Shown: positions 10,256 to 19,044 of the stretch, one piece after another
How positions within the stretch are numbered: the stretch's first letter is position 1
How the letters are laid out: each line of letters opens with the position of its first letter
NCBI RefSeq assembly: GCF_004300825.1
Contig: NZ_CP036250.1
Span: 1,922,001 to 1,986,000, forward strand
Origin: Egicoccus halophilus
GTDB lineage: Bacteria > Actinomycetota > Nitriliruptoria > Nitriliruptorales > Nitriliruptoraceae
Reading direction: 5' to 3'
Length of the DNA: 64,000 nt
The notes under the pieces: model-generated
What the model was told of the DNA's origin: nothing
Seen by the model: only the letters and a program-made list of their open reading frames with translations
Database searches by the model: none
Position numbers and translations under genes: made by a program

Positions 10256-11845
10256 ATGTCGACCGACTTCGCCGCGCTCGACGCCCGCTCACCGCTGCCA
10301 CCGGACGAGCTGCCCCGCCAGTGGGTGCTCCGCCGCGACGGCGGCCCGCTTCCCGAGGGCTGGCAGCACCGCATGCACCACGGTTGGCACCTCGCGGCTC
10401 ATCCGGACGCGCACGTGTGCGAACTGACGGGTGTCGACGGGAACCGGCTGGGTTGGCTCCTCGAGCCGCAGGTTCGACTCGGCGGCGAACGCGACGGCGT
10501 GGTCGGCGAGTCGCTCGTGCTCGATCTGACCGCGGCGTGCGGACCCGAGGAGATCGAGCGCGCGTTGTACGGCCGTGACCGACGCGGTCACACCGACGGT
10601 GACGGCGTCGAGGGCACCTGGGTCGCCGTCGTCGTGGCCGGCGCCGGCCCCAACGCGCTGCGCCGGGTGTACGTGGGCGCGATGCACTCGATCGTCTTCA
10701 GCGCCGAGGCCCGCGTGGTCGCCACGACCGCCAACCTCGTCCCGGATCTCCGACGCGACGAGGCACTCAGCCACGCCTTCGACCCGCTTGCCACGAATGC
10801 CTCCTACACGTTCGGCCTGACGGCGCACCGCGGCGTGCGTCGACTGTTGCCGAACCACTACCTCGATCTCGACGATTTCGAGGCCCGCCGGCACTGGCCC
10901 GTCGCCGCGCTCCCGCCGCTCGACGACGGGAGGGCTGCGGCGATGGCCGTGGTGGAACACGGACGGCGTCTGGTCCGGGCGCTGGCGACGGCGCACCGGG
11001 AGTACCGGGTGTTCCTCTCGGCGGGTCGGGACAGTCGGGCCGTGCTGGCACTGCTGCGACCGTTCGTCGCCGAAGGTGTCGTCGACGTCCGGCTGTCGAC
11101 CACGACCAGCGACGACCTCGGCCGTCGGACCGACCTCCAGGCGGCACGGCGGCTCGCCCGCATGACGGGCCTTGCCCACGACGTCGACCGCCGGCAGGCC
11201 CACGACGCCTCCGACGTCGAGGTGCAGCGCATGTTCCTGCGCATCGGTGAGGCGAAGGCCGGTCCCGTCCTGTCCACGCCGGCCCTCGTCGCCGGCGAAC
11301 AACGCGACACCGGGCGGTTCAAGCTCGCGGGCATGGCGGGCGAGACCGCACGGGGCTTCTACTGGGGGCCGCCGGACCGGCACGGGGTGCGCACGCCGCC
11401 GCCGCGGGTCGACGCCGATCTCCTGCTCGAACGCACCGAGTCGCCGCGTACCCCGACGACGCTGACGGCCGCCGACGCGTGGCTGCAGGGACTGCCCGCC
11501 GGCCTGCGTGACCGTCCGGCCGACGTGCTCGATCTCGCCTACGTCGAGCAACGGCTCGGTTGCTGGGAAGCGCCGTCGAGGTACCTGTGGCCCGGCCGAC
11601 CGCTGGTCAGCAGCCCGATGGCGGCCTGCCGCAACCTCGAGTTGATGCTGCGGCTCCCGATCGACCACCGTGCCCGGGGGCGGCTGCAACACGACATGGT
11701 CGCGTTCGCCTGGCCGGAGTTGCTGCGGGTGCCGTTCAACCGGCCCACCGGGTGGCTGGCCCTGCCTGGTCGTGCGCGCCGGTTGGCTCGGGCGCCGCGT
11801 GCCGTGCGTCGGCGGGTGTCGGAGCGGCGCGAGGCACGGCGCTGA
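10256..11845 (+). CDS. Asparagine synthase-related protein lacking the amidotransferase cysteine
   Basis: 529 residues from ATG 10256, preceded by GGGAAGGG. The C-terminal half has the PP-loop of the asparagine synthetase ATP-pyrophosphatase domain as VFLSAGRDSRAVLALL (family SGGxDS), so it may adenylate a carboxylate. The N-terminal part resembles the glutaminase scaffold (YVGAMHSIVFSAEARVVATT, GVRRLLPNHYLDL) but has no N-terminal Cys, so glutamine hydrolysis is unlikely. Related proteins amidate glycans or natural products; no glycan cluster adjoins. The arginine-rich tail (RRVSERREARR) is unusual. It is separated from the HIRAN gene by 155 bases containing TAGCCT (10193-10198), so probably has its own promoter. 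It converges with the VanW gene. Confidence 0.65.
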   Translation: MSTDFAALDARSPLPPDELPRQWVLRRDGGPLPEGWQHRMHHGWHLAAHPDAHVCELTGVDGNRLGWLLEPQVRLGGERDGVVGESLVLDLTAACGPEEIERALYGRDRRGHTDGDGVEGTWVAVVVAGAGPNALRRVYVGAMHSIVFSAEARVVATTANLVPDLRRDEALSHAFDPLATNASYTFGLTAHRGVRRLLPNHYLDLDDFEARRHWPVAALPPLDDGRAAAMAVVEHGRRLVRALATAHREYRVFLSAGRDSRAVLALLRPFVAEGVVDVRLSTTTSDDLGRRTDLQAARRLARMTGLAHDVDRRQAHDASDVEVQRMFLRIGEAKAGPVLSTPALVAGEQRDTGRFKLAGMAGETARGFYWGPPDRHGVRTPPPRVDADLLLERTESPRTPTTLTAADAWLQGLPAGLRDRPADVLDLAYVEQRLGCWEAPSRYLWPGRPLVSSPMAACRNLELMLRLPIDHRARGRLQHDMVAFAWPELLRVPFNRPTGWLALPGRARRLARAPRAVRRRVSERREARR

Positions 11846-11860
11846 GCAGGCCGGGGCGAC

Positions 11861-13654
11861 TCAGCAGGCCCCGCGCTCGACGATGCGGTTCTGCGGGGAG
11901 TACACCGTCCGGATCGTCTGCTGGTCGCTGCCGCCACCGATCCGTTCGACGGTCCGTACCACCTCGACGGTGAAGCCCTCGTTCTGTCCCTGGATCTCCC
12001 GCTCCTGGCCACAGGCCAGGTCGTCGACGGTGCGGGTCTGCGTCTCGGGGGCGACCCGGTCGGTGGGGCTGCCGTGTTGCGCACGGACCGTCTCGGCCAC
12101 CGGCTGTCCGTAGAGCGTCACGGTGATCGCTCCGGAGGTGTAGGAGGTGCGCACCACGATGGCCCCGTCGGTGTCGTTGGTGAAGCGCACGTCGAGCGTC
12201 GGGTACGACAGCGTCGCTTCCCGCCCCATCGGGTAGCGCGAGATGTAGAACGAGTGCGCCTGCCACTGGTCGAGCTGCACACCGGCGAAGAAGGCCGCGT
12301 TGAAGGTGGTGGTGCCGAACTGCGACACCCCGCCCCCGCAGGTGTCGACCAGCTCTCCCTGGACGATGGTCCCGGCCTCGACGTAGCCGCGTTCACAACG
12401 TCGCTCGCCGGAGAGCTCGTTGATGGAGAACTGCTCGTCGGGCAGCACCAACGTGTCGTCGACCACGTCGGCCAGCCGCTGGATGTTCTGCACCCGGGGT
12501 TGCCCGCCGGTGTAGTAGGTGGTGAACGTCCCGATCACGTGGGTCGGTCGCAGCTCCTCGGCGCGCGCCGTGTCCAGGTCCGGGTCGACGACCTCGACCT
12601 CGAGCTCGGCCTCGCGCACGTTGTCGGCGAACAACTGCTCGAGCTGGTCGGCGGCAGCCTCGGGGTCGAACCGGCTGCCGGGCTGACCGCCCGCGACGTC
12701 GACCGAGACCTCGACGGGGGAGAAGCTGGTGGATCCTTGCGGGTCGAAGCGACTGGGCGGTGCGCGATCGGTGACGAAGCTCGCGTCCTGGGGCGGGGTG
12801 TCGAAGCGGTCGACGGTGTCGCCGAGTACCTCCTCGAGCCGTTGCGGTGTCACCTCGATGGCCAGCGTGGACGGCGCGCCGTCGTCGCCGTCCGGCTGGG
12901 GCGTGACCTCGATCAGACGGGCGATCGTGCCCGGCTCGAGGGTCAGCTGCTCACCGGCCGCCTCCAGGATCAGTGGCGCCGCCACGGCGCCCTCGACCTG
13001 GGTCGCCACCTGCTCGAGGTCCTCGTCGGCCACCGGTTGGGGCGTGGTGTCCACCGGCAGGTCGAGCTCGTCGGGTCCGGCCTCGAGCATCGCCTCGGTC
13101 AGCACGGTGGTCAGCTCGTCGCGCCGCACGCTCGCCCGTCCCTGCGCCGGTTCGACGCTGACCTCGAGGGTGTCGGGGTCGGCGACCACGTCGCCCGGGA
13201 ACTCCTCCCGGTCCACTTCGGTGGCGATCTCGTCGACCCGGGCGGCCAGGGCCTGCTCGTCATGGCGCTCCCGCAGCGGGTACTCGCGTTCGGTCCACAG
13301 GCTGCGGACCCGTTCGAGCGCGTCACCGGGCAGCCCGTCGCGGCCACGGCTCGCCGCGGCCGCGACCGTCGCCGCAACGTCGACCTCGAAGCCGACGTCG
13401 GCCGGTGCGACGACGAACTGCCGGTCCTCGAACGCGAGCGTCACGGTGTCGCGACGTCGCTGTTCCACCACGTCCTGGAGCTCGCCGGTGGCCTCCTCGG
13501 GCGCGAGCCCGCCGAGCTCGACGCCTGCCACGGTGGTGTTGGGCAGGATCTCGCCGCCCTGCGCGAGCCACAACCCGCCCAGGACGAGCAGCACGAGACC
13601 CACGACGGCACCGACCACGGCACCGACGACCACGGGCAGGTTGCGTTCAGCCAT
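11861..13654 (-). CDS. VanW-family protein with YoaR-like peptidoglycan-binding repeats
   Basis: 597 residues from ATG 13652-13654. An N-terminal membrane span (about 8-32) anchors a long extracellular part. Two PG_binding_4/YoaR-like modules (about 75-190 and 210-330) precede the VanW domain (about 375-520), recognised by IGTFTTYYTG, then LPDEQFSINELSGERR and CGGGVSQFGTTTFNAAFFAGV. VanW proteins occur in Gram-positive wall clusters and in some vancomycin-resistance operons, but their reaction is unknown; the conserved cysteine and Ser/Thr-rich loops suggest a catalytic surface. It diverges from the M23 peptidase, which fits a wall-related function. Cysteines near the C-terminus could form disulfides. 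Confidence 0.85.
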   Translation of the reverse strand: MAERNLPVVVGAVVGAVVGLVLLVLGGLWLAQGGEILPNTTVAGVELGGLAPEEATGELQDVVEQRRRDTVTLAFEDRQFVVAPADVGFEVDVAATVAAAASRGRDGLPGDALERVRSLWTEREYPLRERHDEQALAARVDEIATEVDREEFPGDVVADPDTLEVSVEPAQGRASVRRDELTTVLTEAMLEAGPDELDLPVDTTPQPVADEDLEQVATQVEGAVAAPLILEAAGEQLTLEPGTIARLIEVTPQPDGDDGAPSTLAIEVTPQRLEEVLGDTVDRFDTPPQDASFVTDRAPPSRFDPQGSTSFSPVEVSVDVAGGQPGSRFDPEAAADQLEQLFADNVREAELEVEVVDPDLDTARAEELRPTHVIGTFTTYYTGGQPRVQNIQRLADVVDDTLVLPDEQFSINELSGERRCERGYVEAGTIVQGELVDTCGGGVSQFGTTTFNAAFFAGVQLDQWQAHSFYISRYPMGREATLSYPTLDVRFTNDTDGAIVVRTSYTSGAITVTLYGQPVAETVRAQHGSPTDRVAPETQTRTVDDLACGQEREIQGQNEGFTVEVVRTVERIGGGSDQQTIRTVYSPQNRIVERGAC

Positions 13655-13946
13655 GACGTCTCGAGGGCCCGGAAGCAGCGACAGCAGCGACGGCTCCGCA
13701 CGACCGGAACCGGCCCGCGAGCGTACCGCCGGCGACGACCCGGTCGACGACCGTGACCCGCCGGACGGTGCCCGCGCGCCGTCCCCAGGTGGTGGTCGAA
13801 GGTGCATCCGCCGAGGTCGTGGGCTAGCTTGTCTGGCCGTCCGCCGCGCCGGCCGTCGACGGGACGCCCCCATCCCGAGGCCAGCTCCGGCGGGCAGGCG
13901 CGTGCGTGCACGCACCGGTACGGCGCCGCCGATCCCGGAGGAACAG

Positions 13947-15239
13947 TTGCGGTCTCGATTCCTGCGCGTGGTGGCCCTGGCGACGGCGGTCGCCCTGGGC
14001 ACGGTCGTGCCCACCGCCGGTGCCCAACAGGCCGAACAGCGCCAACTCGAGGAGGCGCATGCGCGGCTCGATGCCCTGGGGCGCGAGATCCGCCAGGCCG
14101 AGCACCGTGCCGACGACGCCGAGGCCGAGCTCGCCGACGCCGACGAACGCCTGGCCGAGGTCGAGGCGGTGGTCAACGAGGTCGCCGCCGCGGTCGAACG
14201 GCAGCGCGGCGCCGTGCGGGAGGCCGAGGAGCGCCTGGAGCGCGTCGAGGCCGAGGCCGCCGAGGTGGCCGACGCGTTCGCGGACCGGGCGGCACGCATG
14301 TTCAAGGAGGGCCCGAGCGTGCCGTTCCAGCTGCTGTTGGACGCCGACGGCGCGCAGGAGGCGATGACGCGTACCTCCTACCTCCGGGTCATCACGCAGG
14401 CCGACCGGGTCACCATCGAGAGCCTCGAGGCGGCACAGACCGCCGTGGAGGCCGAGCGGGAGCGGTTCCAGGCCGAACAGGACCGGCTCGAGGCCATGCT
14501 CGCCGAGCAGCAGGAACTGCTGGACGAGGTCGAGCAGTTGCGCCGAAGTCGCGCCCTGGCCGCCGCCGCTGCCCGCGACGAGCTCGCGCGGCTCGAGTCG
14601 GAGCACGACGACCTCGAGCAGGACGCGGCCGCGCTCGAGGTCCTGATCCGCGAGCAGCAGGAGCTCGCCCGGCGGCAGGCCGAGGCCGACGAGCGCCGCC
14701 GTGCCGAGGCCGCGGCCAGCCGCGCCGCCGACCGGTCCACGGCCAGCCGGAGCAGCACGAGCGGTGGCGAGCGCCGCCGCGCCGCGGACGGCACCTCCGC
14801 AGCCGGCAACACGACGGCCGGTTCGGCAGGAGGCGCGGCACGCGGCTCGGCACCGTCGTCGTCGGGCTTCGCCTGGCCGCTGTGCGCCCCGGTCACCTCC
14901 GAGTTCGGCCCGCGCTGGGGGCGGCTGCACGCCGGGATCGACCAGGGCGCCCGGACCGGCAGCCCGATCGGTGCGGCCAAGGCCGGCACCGTCATCTTCG
15001 CCGGATGGCAGGGCGGGTACGGCAACCTCGTGCTCATCGATCACCACGACGGTGTCGTCACCGCCTATGCCCACCAGAGCTCGATGACGGTCGGTCGCGG
15101 TCAGTCGGTGTCGCAGGGACAGACCATCGGCTACGTCGGCAACACCGGCAACTCGACCGGCCCCCACCTGCACTTCGAGACCCGCGTCAACGGCTCGGCG
15201 GTCAACCCGCGCCAGTACCTCTCCGGTGGTCCCTGCTGA
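13947..15239 (+). CDS. Secreted coiled-coil M23 peptidase (EnvC/NlpD-like)
   Basis: About 430 residues, starting most likely at TTG 13947 because GGAGGA sits just upstream and a signal peptide (FLRVVALATAVALGTVVPTAGA) follows immediately. Residues 30-270 are a long charged coiled coil, then a Ser/Gly/Ala linker, then a C-terminal LytM domain with the zinc site: HAGID (HxxxD) and HLHF (HxH). The fold is that of proteins which cut peptidoglycan cross-bridges or activate amidases during separation. All metal ligands are kept, so it should be active. The 292-base gap to the divergent VanW gene shows no other gene. Confidence 0.88.
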   Translation: MRSRFLRVVALATAVALGTVVPTAGAQQAEQRQLEEAHARLDALGREIRQAEHRADDAEAELADADERLAEVEAVVNEVAAAVERQRGAVREAEERLERVEAEAAEVADAFADRAARMFKEGPSVPFQLLLDADGAQEAMTRTSYLRVITQADRVTIESLEAAQTAVEAERERFQAEQDRLEAMLAEQQELLDEVEQLRRSRALAAAAARDELARLESEHDDLEQDAAALEVLIREQQELARRQAEADERRRAEAAASRAADRSTASRSSTSGGERRRAADGTSAAGNTTAGSAGGAARGSAPSSSGFAWPLCAPVTSEFGPRWGRLHAGIDQGARTGSPIGAAKAGTVIFAGWQGGYGNLVLIDHHDGVVTAYAHQSSMTVGRGQSVSQGQTIGYVGNTGNSTGPHLHFETRVNGSAVNPRQYLSGGPC

Positions 15240-15308
15240 CCGGCTCGGGCGGGCGGCCCGGACCGTCCGGACTGTGCTCGGCGTCGGCCAGCGCGTACGC
15301 TTCGCCGC

Positions 15309-16034
15309 ATGCGGGGAGAGCACGAGCGGTACGAGGAGTTGGCGGTCGGGCACGTGCTCGGCGGTCTCGACGCGGGCGACGCCGCCGACTTCCGCAGCCA
15401 CCTGCTCGGTTGCCGGGACTGCCGGCTGCGGGTGGCGGAGTTGCGCGACCTGGCCGCCGACCTCGCCGCCGCCGAACGTGAGGAGCGTGCGCGCGCCAAG
15501 GTGCGGACCGAGGTCGTGCGGCGTGACGACGTCGAGGATCCGGAACCGGCCGCGGCGACGTCCCGGATCGGTATCCGGCACGTGACGGTCGCGACCATCG
15601 CGGTGTTGTTGCTCGCGGGCGCGATGGGGTTCTGGAACCTGCACCTGCGCACGGCCGCGGCGGCCTATGCGCAGGCGGCCACCTACCGGGGTGAGACGTT
15701 GCGCCTGCTCGCCGGCGGGGTGTCCGTGCCCGTCGACGTGGCCGAGGACGTCACCGCACTGGTGATCGTCGACGGCGAACGCGTGGCGTTCACCGTGCGG
15801 GACCTGCCGTCGCTCGCGGAGGGGGAGCGGCTCGAGGTGTGGCTGATCGACGGCGACGAGGTCGTGCGGGCCGGCCCGCCGGTCACGGAAGCCGACCTCG
15901 ACGACGGGGCGCTGGCCGGTCACGTGGACGACGCCGATGCGGCCACCCTCGTGGTCTCGCGGGAGACCGGGCCCTACGTGGGCCGTCCCGCAGGCCCGGA
16001 ACTCGTGCGGGCACGGTTGCTGGCCCCGGCCTGA
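15309..16034 (+). CDS. RskA-type anti-sigma factor with zinc-finger N-terminus
   Basis: 241 residues. ATG 15309 is 7 bases after TACGCT (15296-15301), so probably leaderless. The N-terminal anti-sigma domain carries HLLGCRDC, the H-x3-C-x2-C zinc signature. One membrane span (VTVATIAVLLLAGAMGFWNL, about 95-115) follows. The outer C-terminal half is an anti-sigma-K (RskA) sensor domain ending in a barrel with LEVWLIDGDEVV. Such proteins hold an ECF sigma factor at the membrane until a signal causes release or proteolysis. No sigma gene is adjacent; the only ECF sigma gene in the window is on the island at 52.4 kb and has its own membrane partner. Confidence 0.82.
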   Translation: MRGEHERYEELAVGHVLGGLDAGDAADFRSHLLGCRDCRLRVAELRDLAADLAAAEREERARAKVRTEVVRRDDVEDPEPAAATSRIGIRHVTVATIAVLLLAGAMGFWNLHLRTAAAAYAQAATYRGETLRLLAGGVSVPVDVAEDVTALVIVDGERVAFTVRDLPSLAEGERLEVWLIDGDEVVRAGPPVTEADLDDGALAGHVDDADAATLVVSRETGPYVGRPAGPELVRARLLAPA

Positions 16035-16056
16035 CCGGAGCCGCGGCGGCGACCGG

Positions 16057-16728
16057 TCAGGTGCGGTCCTCGGGGTCCTCGTCGAAGTAGTCCAGGCGGT
16101 CGACGGGGACCACCACCGCGGACAGCACGTTCATCAGGTGGGCGACGATGCGCTTGAGATAGCGGAACATCAGCGCCCGGGCGACCGCACCGGGGGACTG
16201 GTCCTCGCCACGCACCAACGCCGAGACCCGGTCGTCGCAGTCGTCGAGCAGTTGGTCGCCCCGCATCAGCACGTCCCGGGCGCGTTCGGTGTCGCGGGCA
16301 CCGAACACGTCGCCGGCGTCGGAGACCAGCCGGGACACCTCGAAGCGCAGCTCGTTGAGCTCGTCGATGTCTCCGGCGGTGTCGAGCCGGGCGCCGTCGG
16401 CCGCCAGGTCGTAGAGGTTCTTGGCGTAGTCGCCGATGCGCTCGACGTCCTTGACGATCGACATGTAGATCAGGATCGCCGGCGTGTCGATTCCCCCGTG
16501 GACGCTGGCATGGACGACCAGTTCCCGGCGGATCTCCCGCTCCGCCTCGTTGACGCGGTGGTCGGTCGCGCGCAACTCGGCGCCGACGCTGTGCGGCGCT
16601 GCGCCGCCGAGCAGCGCCGACATCGCGAGGTCGAACGCGTGACGGTCGTCGGCGAACATCCGCTGCAGCGTGGCCTCGATCCGGTCGAGCCGGTCGGTGC
16701 CGTCGTCACGCAGGAAGCCGAACGGCAT
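16057..16728 (-). CDS. PhoU-domain protein
   Basis: 223 residues from ATG 16726-16728. All-helical, with the PhoU signature MSIVKDVERIGDYAKNLYDLA around residues 90-115 and a second repeat-like bundle with FRYLKRIVAHLMNVL. PhoU proteins bind metal clusters through E/D-rich helices and restrain phosphate uptake or PhoR signalling. The gene lies 33 bases after the Na/phosphate transporter, so the two are one operon; here PhoU probably gates that transporter rather than a Pst system, none of which is in the window. Overlapping stop regions with the anti-sigma gene are 22 bases apart and convergent. Confidence 0.85.
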   Translation of the reverse strand: MPFGFLRDDGTDRLDRIEATLQRMFADDRHAFDLAMSALLGGAAPHSVGAELRATDHRVNEAEREIRRELVVHASVHGGIDTPAILIYMSIVKDVERIGDYAKNLYDLAADGARLDTAGDIDELNELRFEVSRLVSDAGDVFGARDTERARDVLMRGDQLLDDCDDRVSALVRGEDQSPGAVARALMFRYLKRIVAHLMNVLSAVVVPVDRLDYFDEDPEDRT

Positions 16729-16761
16729 GGGAACCCCCTTGGGTCTGGACGGGCGAGGTCA

Positions 16762-17907
16762 CTACGGGATCAGGAAGACGCCCAACAGTGGTACGACGAG
16801 GAACAGGCCCAGGACGTAGCCGAACACGACCGAGCGGCGGCGTACGGCCAGGTCGGCGAGCCGCTCGGCGAGTCGCACCGGCACGAGCCTCAGCTTGGGC
16901 ACCGGGTAGACGACCGCGAGTGCGAGCAGGTTGAACAGCGTGTGCACGAGCGCGATCGTGAGGCCCTCGGGCCGAAGGACGGCCAGCGATGCGAGCAGCG
17001 CGGTGATGGTCGTCCCGACGTTCGCGCCCAGCGTGATCGGATAGGCGTTGGGCAGGGTGAGGATCCCGGCGGCCACCAACGGCACCAGGATCGAGGTGGT
17101 GATCGTGGAGGACTGCACGGCGACCGTGACCGCGATGCCCACCAGGATGCCCATGGCGCCACCACCACGGCCGACGAGCCGGTTCATGGCCCGCTCGACG
17201 CCGCCGGCCACCAGCTCGCGCATGTTCCGCGTGATGAGCCCGAGCGCGAGGAAGATGAGCGCGAGCCCGAGCGTGAGGTAGATCACGCCGGCGAAACGGC
17301 CACCCAGCGGATCACCGTCGAAGAGCCCCTCGACCAGCTCCACCGGGAACTTGACCGCGGTACGGATCGGACTGGTGCCGACCTCGGCCACCTCGGTCCC
17401 GCGCAGGCGCACGGTGAGCCACTCGGCCGTCTCGGCGAGGAACCCGGTGGCGAGCTCGATCGGCAGCAGCACCGCCACCGCGAGCACGTTGAAGAAGTCG
17501 TGCATCGTCGCCCCGGCGAAGCCGCGGCGGAACTCGTCGGAGCGACGGATGTTGCCCAGCGACGCCAGCGTGTTCGTGACCGTCGTGCCGATGTTGGCAC
17601 CCATGATCATCGGCACCGCGAGCGGCACGGACAGCGTGCCGGCCCCCACCAGGCCCACGATGGTCGAGGTCGACACCGACGACGACTGCACCAGGACGGT
17701 GAACAGGATCCCGGCGAACAGCCCGGAGACCGGGTTGGCCACGTTGGTGAGCAGGCCCTCCTGGAAGCCGTCGCCGAGCGCGGCGATCCCCGATTCGAGC
17801 AGGCCGACACCCGCCAGGAACGCGTACAGCAGCGCGACGACCAGCAGCGCGCGCAAGGGCGTCGGCAGGTCCCGACGTGCCGCGGCGCGCGACGACGACT
17901 CGGCCAC
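16762..17907 (-). CDS. Na+/phosphate cotransporter family protein (NptA/PNaS)
   Basis: 381 residues with about nine hydrophobic helices arranged as two inverted repeats. Each repeat carries the signature QSS motif: TVLVQSSSVSTSTIVGLV and VAVQSSTITTSILVPLV. These also show GANIGTTVTN and GANVGTTITA, the paired substrate-site loops of the NptA/SLC34-like family. It should import phosphate with sodium, consistent with a sodium-rich habitat. Unlike many bacterial members it lacks a fused C-terminal PhoU domain; the separate phoU-like gene 33 bases downstream supplies that part. The start at 17905-17907 has weak ribosome-site match. Confidence 0.88.
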   Translation of the reverse strand: MAESSSRAAARRDLPTPLRALLVVALLYAFLAGVGLLESGIAALGDGFQEGLLTNVANPVSGLFAGILFTVLVQSSSVSTSTIVGLVGAGTLSVPLAVPMIMGANIGTTVTNTLASLGNIRRSDEFRRGFAGATMHDFFNVLAVAVLLPIELATGFLAETAEWLTVRLRGTEVAEVGTSPIRTAVKFPVELVEGLFDGDPLGGRFAGVIYLTLGLALIFLALGLITRNMRELVAGGVERAMNRLVGRGGGAMGILVGIAVTVAVQSSTITTSILVPLVAAGILTLPNAYPITLGANVGTTITALLASLAVLRPEGLTIALVHTLFNLLALAVVYPVPKLRLVPVRLAERLADLAVRRRSVVFGYVLGLFLVVPLLGVFLIP

Positions 17908-18050
17908 GACCAGGTGCCTCGCGTTCGCTGGGTACAGGGCGGGCGGAGCCTATCGGCCGAGGAACGGGCGGGGGACGCCCGGCGTCCCGGCCGCCGGGCC
18001 ACGTGAGTCGTGCCGGGGAGGTCGGTGACACGCGCGCACAGGCAGGCGAA

Positions 18051-18078
18051 GAGGGGCGCGCCGTTCGGCGCGCCCCTC
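18051..18078 (-). terminator. Perfect 12-bp hairpin terminating the candidate RNA
   Basis: GAGGGGCGCGCC (18051-18062) pairs fully with GGCGCGCCCCTC (18067-18078) around a 4-base loop. There is no U tract on either strand, as is common for actinobacterial terminators. It could also stop leftward or rightward read-through in this gap. Confidence 0.7.
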
Positions 18079-18290
18079 TCCTGCTGGTGGAACCTCTGGC
18101 ACCGCTTCCGCAGGCTGGACGACCAGCCCCGGAAACGTCAGGCGGGACGAGTTCCCGACCGGCGCTCAAGTGGCGGTGCATCGGTTGGATTCCGCCGGAC
18201 GAACCAGCGACGACCTAGCGGCCGTGCACCTCCAGGGTCCCGTAAGAACTACTGCTATCCAAACGGACCACCTCCTTCCTCTGGTGCGGA
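18051..18290 (-). ncRNA. Candidate structured RNA of about 230 nt ending in a perfect terminator-like hairpin
   Basis: This 462-base gap (17908-18369) has no convincing protein gene. The minus strand reads as a compact RNA. P1 pairs GGTCC (18265-18269) with GGACC (18236-18240). A hairpin pairs GGCGG (18192-18196) with CCGCC (18172-18176). Their loops can kiss through TTGGAT (18257-18262) and ATCCAA (18185-18190). Further hairpins are CGGGA/TCCCG and GGCTGG-TCGT-CCAGCC. It ends in a perfect 12-bp hairpin. The 5' end has AAGGAGGTGGTCC (18265-18277), complementary to the 16S rRNA tail over 13 positions with one G-U pair. Size and pseudoknotting recall raiA-type RNAs, but I cannot verify any family. 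A 15-codon TTG reading frame after the GGAGG is an alternative. Confidence 0.5.
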
Positions 18291-18369
18291 CAGCGTGCCA
18301 TACGCGTCAAGTCACCGCGCGTGGTGCCGCCTGCCGGCCGATGGAAGGGCGGCGGCCTACCATGCTCGC

Positions 18370-19044
18370 ATGACTTCACCACCCCGCATCCTGCTGGTCG
18401 AGGACGACACGACCCTGCGCGAGTCCGTTGCCGTGGCCCTCCGCGGCGAGGGCTACGAGGTGGTCGCTGCGGCCGACGGCGCGCAGGGAACCGACCAGGT
18501 CGACGCCTTCCGGCCGGATCTCGCCATCCTCGACGTGCGCCTCCCCGGCGGGCCCGACGGGTTGGAGCTGGCACGGACCATCCGCGCCCGCGGGGACGCG
18601 CCGATCATCTTCGTCACCGCACTCGGCGACGAGGGGGACCGGCTCGCCGGCTTCGAGGCGGGGGGTGACGACTACGTCACCAAGCCGTTCTCGACCCCCG
18701 AGCTACTGGCACGCGTGCAGGCGTTGCTGCGGCGTGCGGGTCGGCTGGAGTCACAGGCCTGGCAGATCGACGACCTCGTCGTCGACGAGGCGGCACGCAC
18801 CGCGGTGCGCGACGGTGTCCCGGTCGAGCTGACGCGGACCGAGTTCGACCTGCTGATCACGCTGGGGCGCAACATCGGCACGGTCGTGTCCAAGAGCCGG
18901 CTGCTGGCGCTGGTATGGGGCTTCGAGAGCTACGACGAGAACCTCGTCGAGGTCCACATCAGCGCACTGCGTCGCAAGCTCGAGGCACAGGGGACCCGGC
19001 TGATCCACACCGTCCGCGGTGTCGGTTACGTCCTGCGCGGCTGA
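18370..19044 (+). CDS. OmpR/PhoB-family response regulator
   Basis: 224 residues from ATG 18370; TACCAT at 18358-18363 is 6 bases upstream, so the mRNA is probably leaderless. The receiver (1-120) shows LVEDD, phospho-acceptor Asp in AILDVRLPGG, TALGD and YVTKPFS. A winged-helix DNA-binding domain follows (about 130-224) with LTRTEFDLLITL and the recognition-helix region VEVHISALRRKLEAQGTRLIHTVRGVGYVL. Its stop overlaps the start of the histidine-kinase gene (TGATG), so the two form an operon and a cognate pair. Downstream targets are unknown. Confidence 0.92.
   Translation: MTSPPRILLVEDDTTLRESVAVALRGEGYEVVAAADGAQGTDQVDAFRPDLAILDVRLPGGPDGLELARTIRARGDAPIIFVTALGDEGDRLAGFEAGGDDYVTKPFSTPELLARVQALLRRAGRLESQAWQIDDLVVDEAARTAVRDGVPVELTRTEFDLLITLGRNIGTVVSKSRLLALVWGFESYDENLVEVHISALRRKLEAQGTRLIHTVRGVGYVLRG

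Noticed and set aside
15937-18006. 689-codon open frame on the plus strand opposite the PhoU and phosphate-transporter genes
   Set aside because: Antisense to two clear families; repetitive charged composition (Arg/Gln/Asp/Gly/His) is the usual product of reading GC-rich genes backwards.
18215-18262. 15-codon TTG reading frame after GGAGG on the minus strand as a leader peptide
   Set aside because: Possible, but pairing of the same bases in P1 and the kissing loop explains the region better; no downstream gene for it to control.
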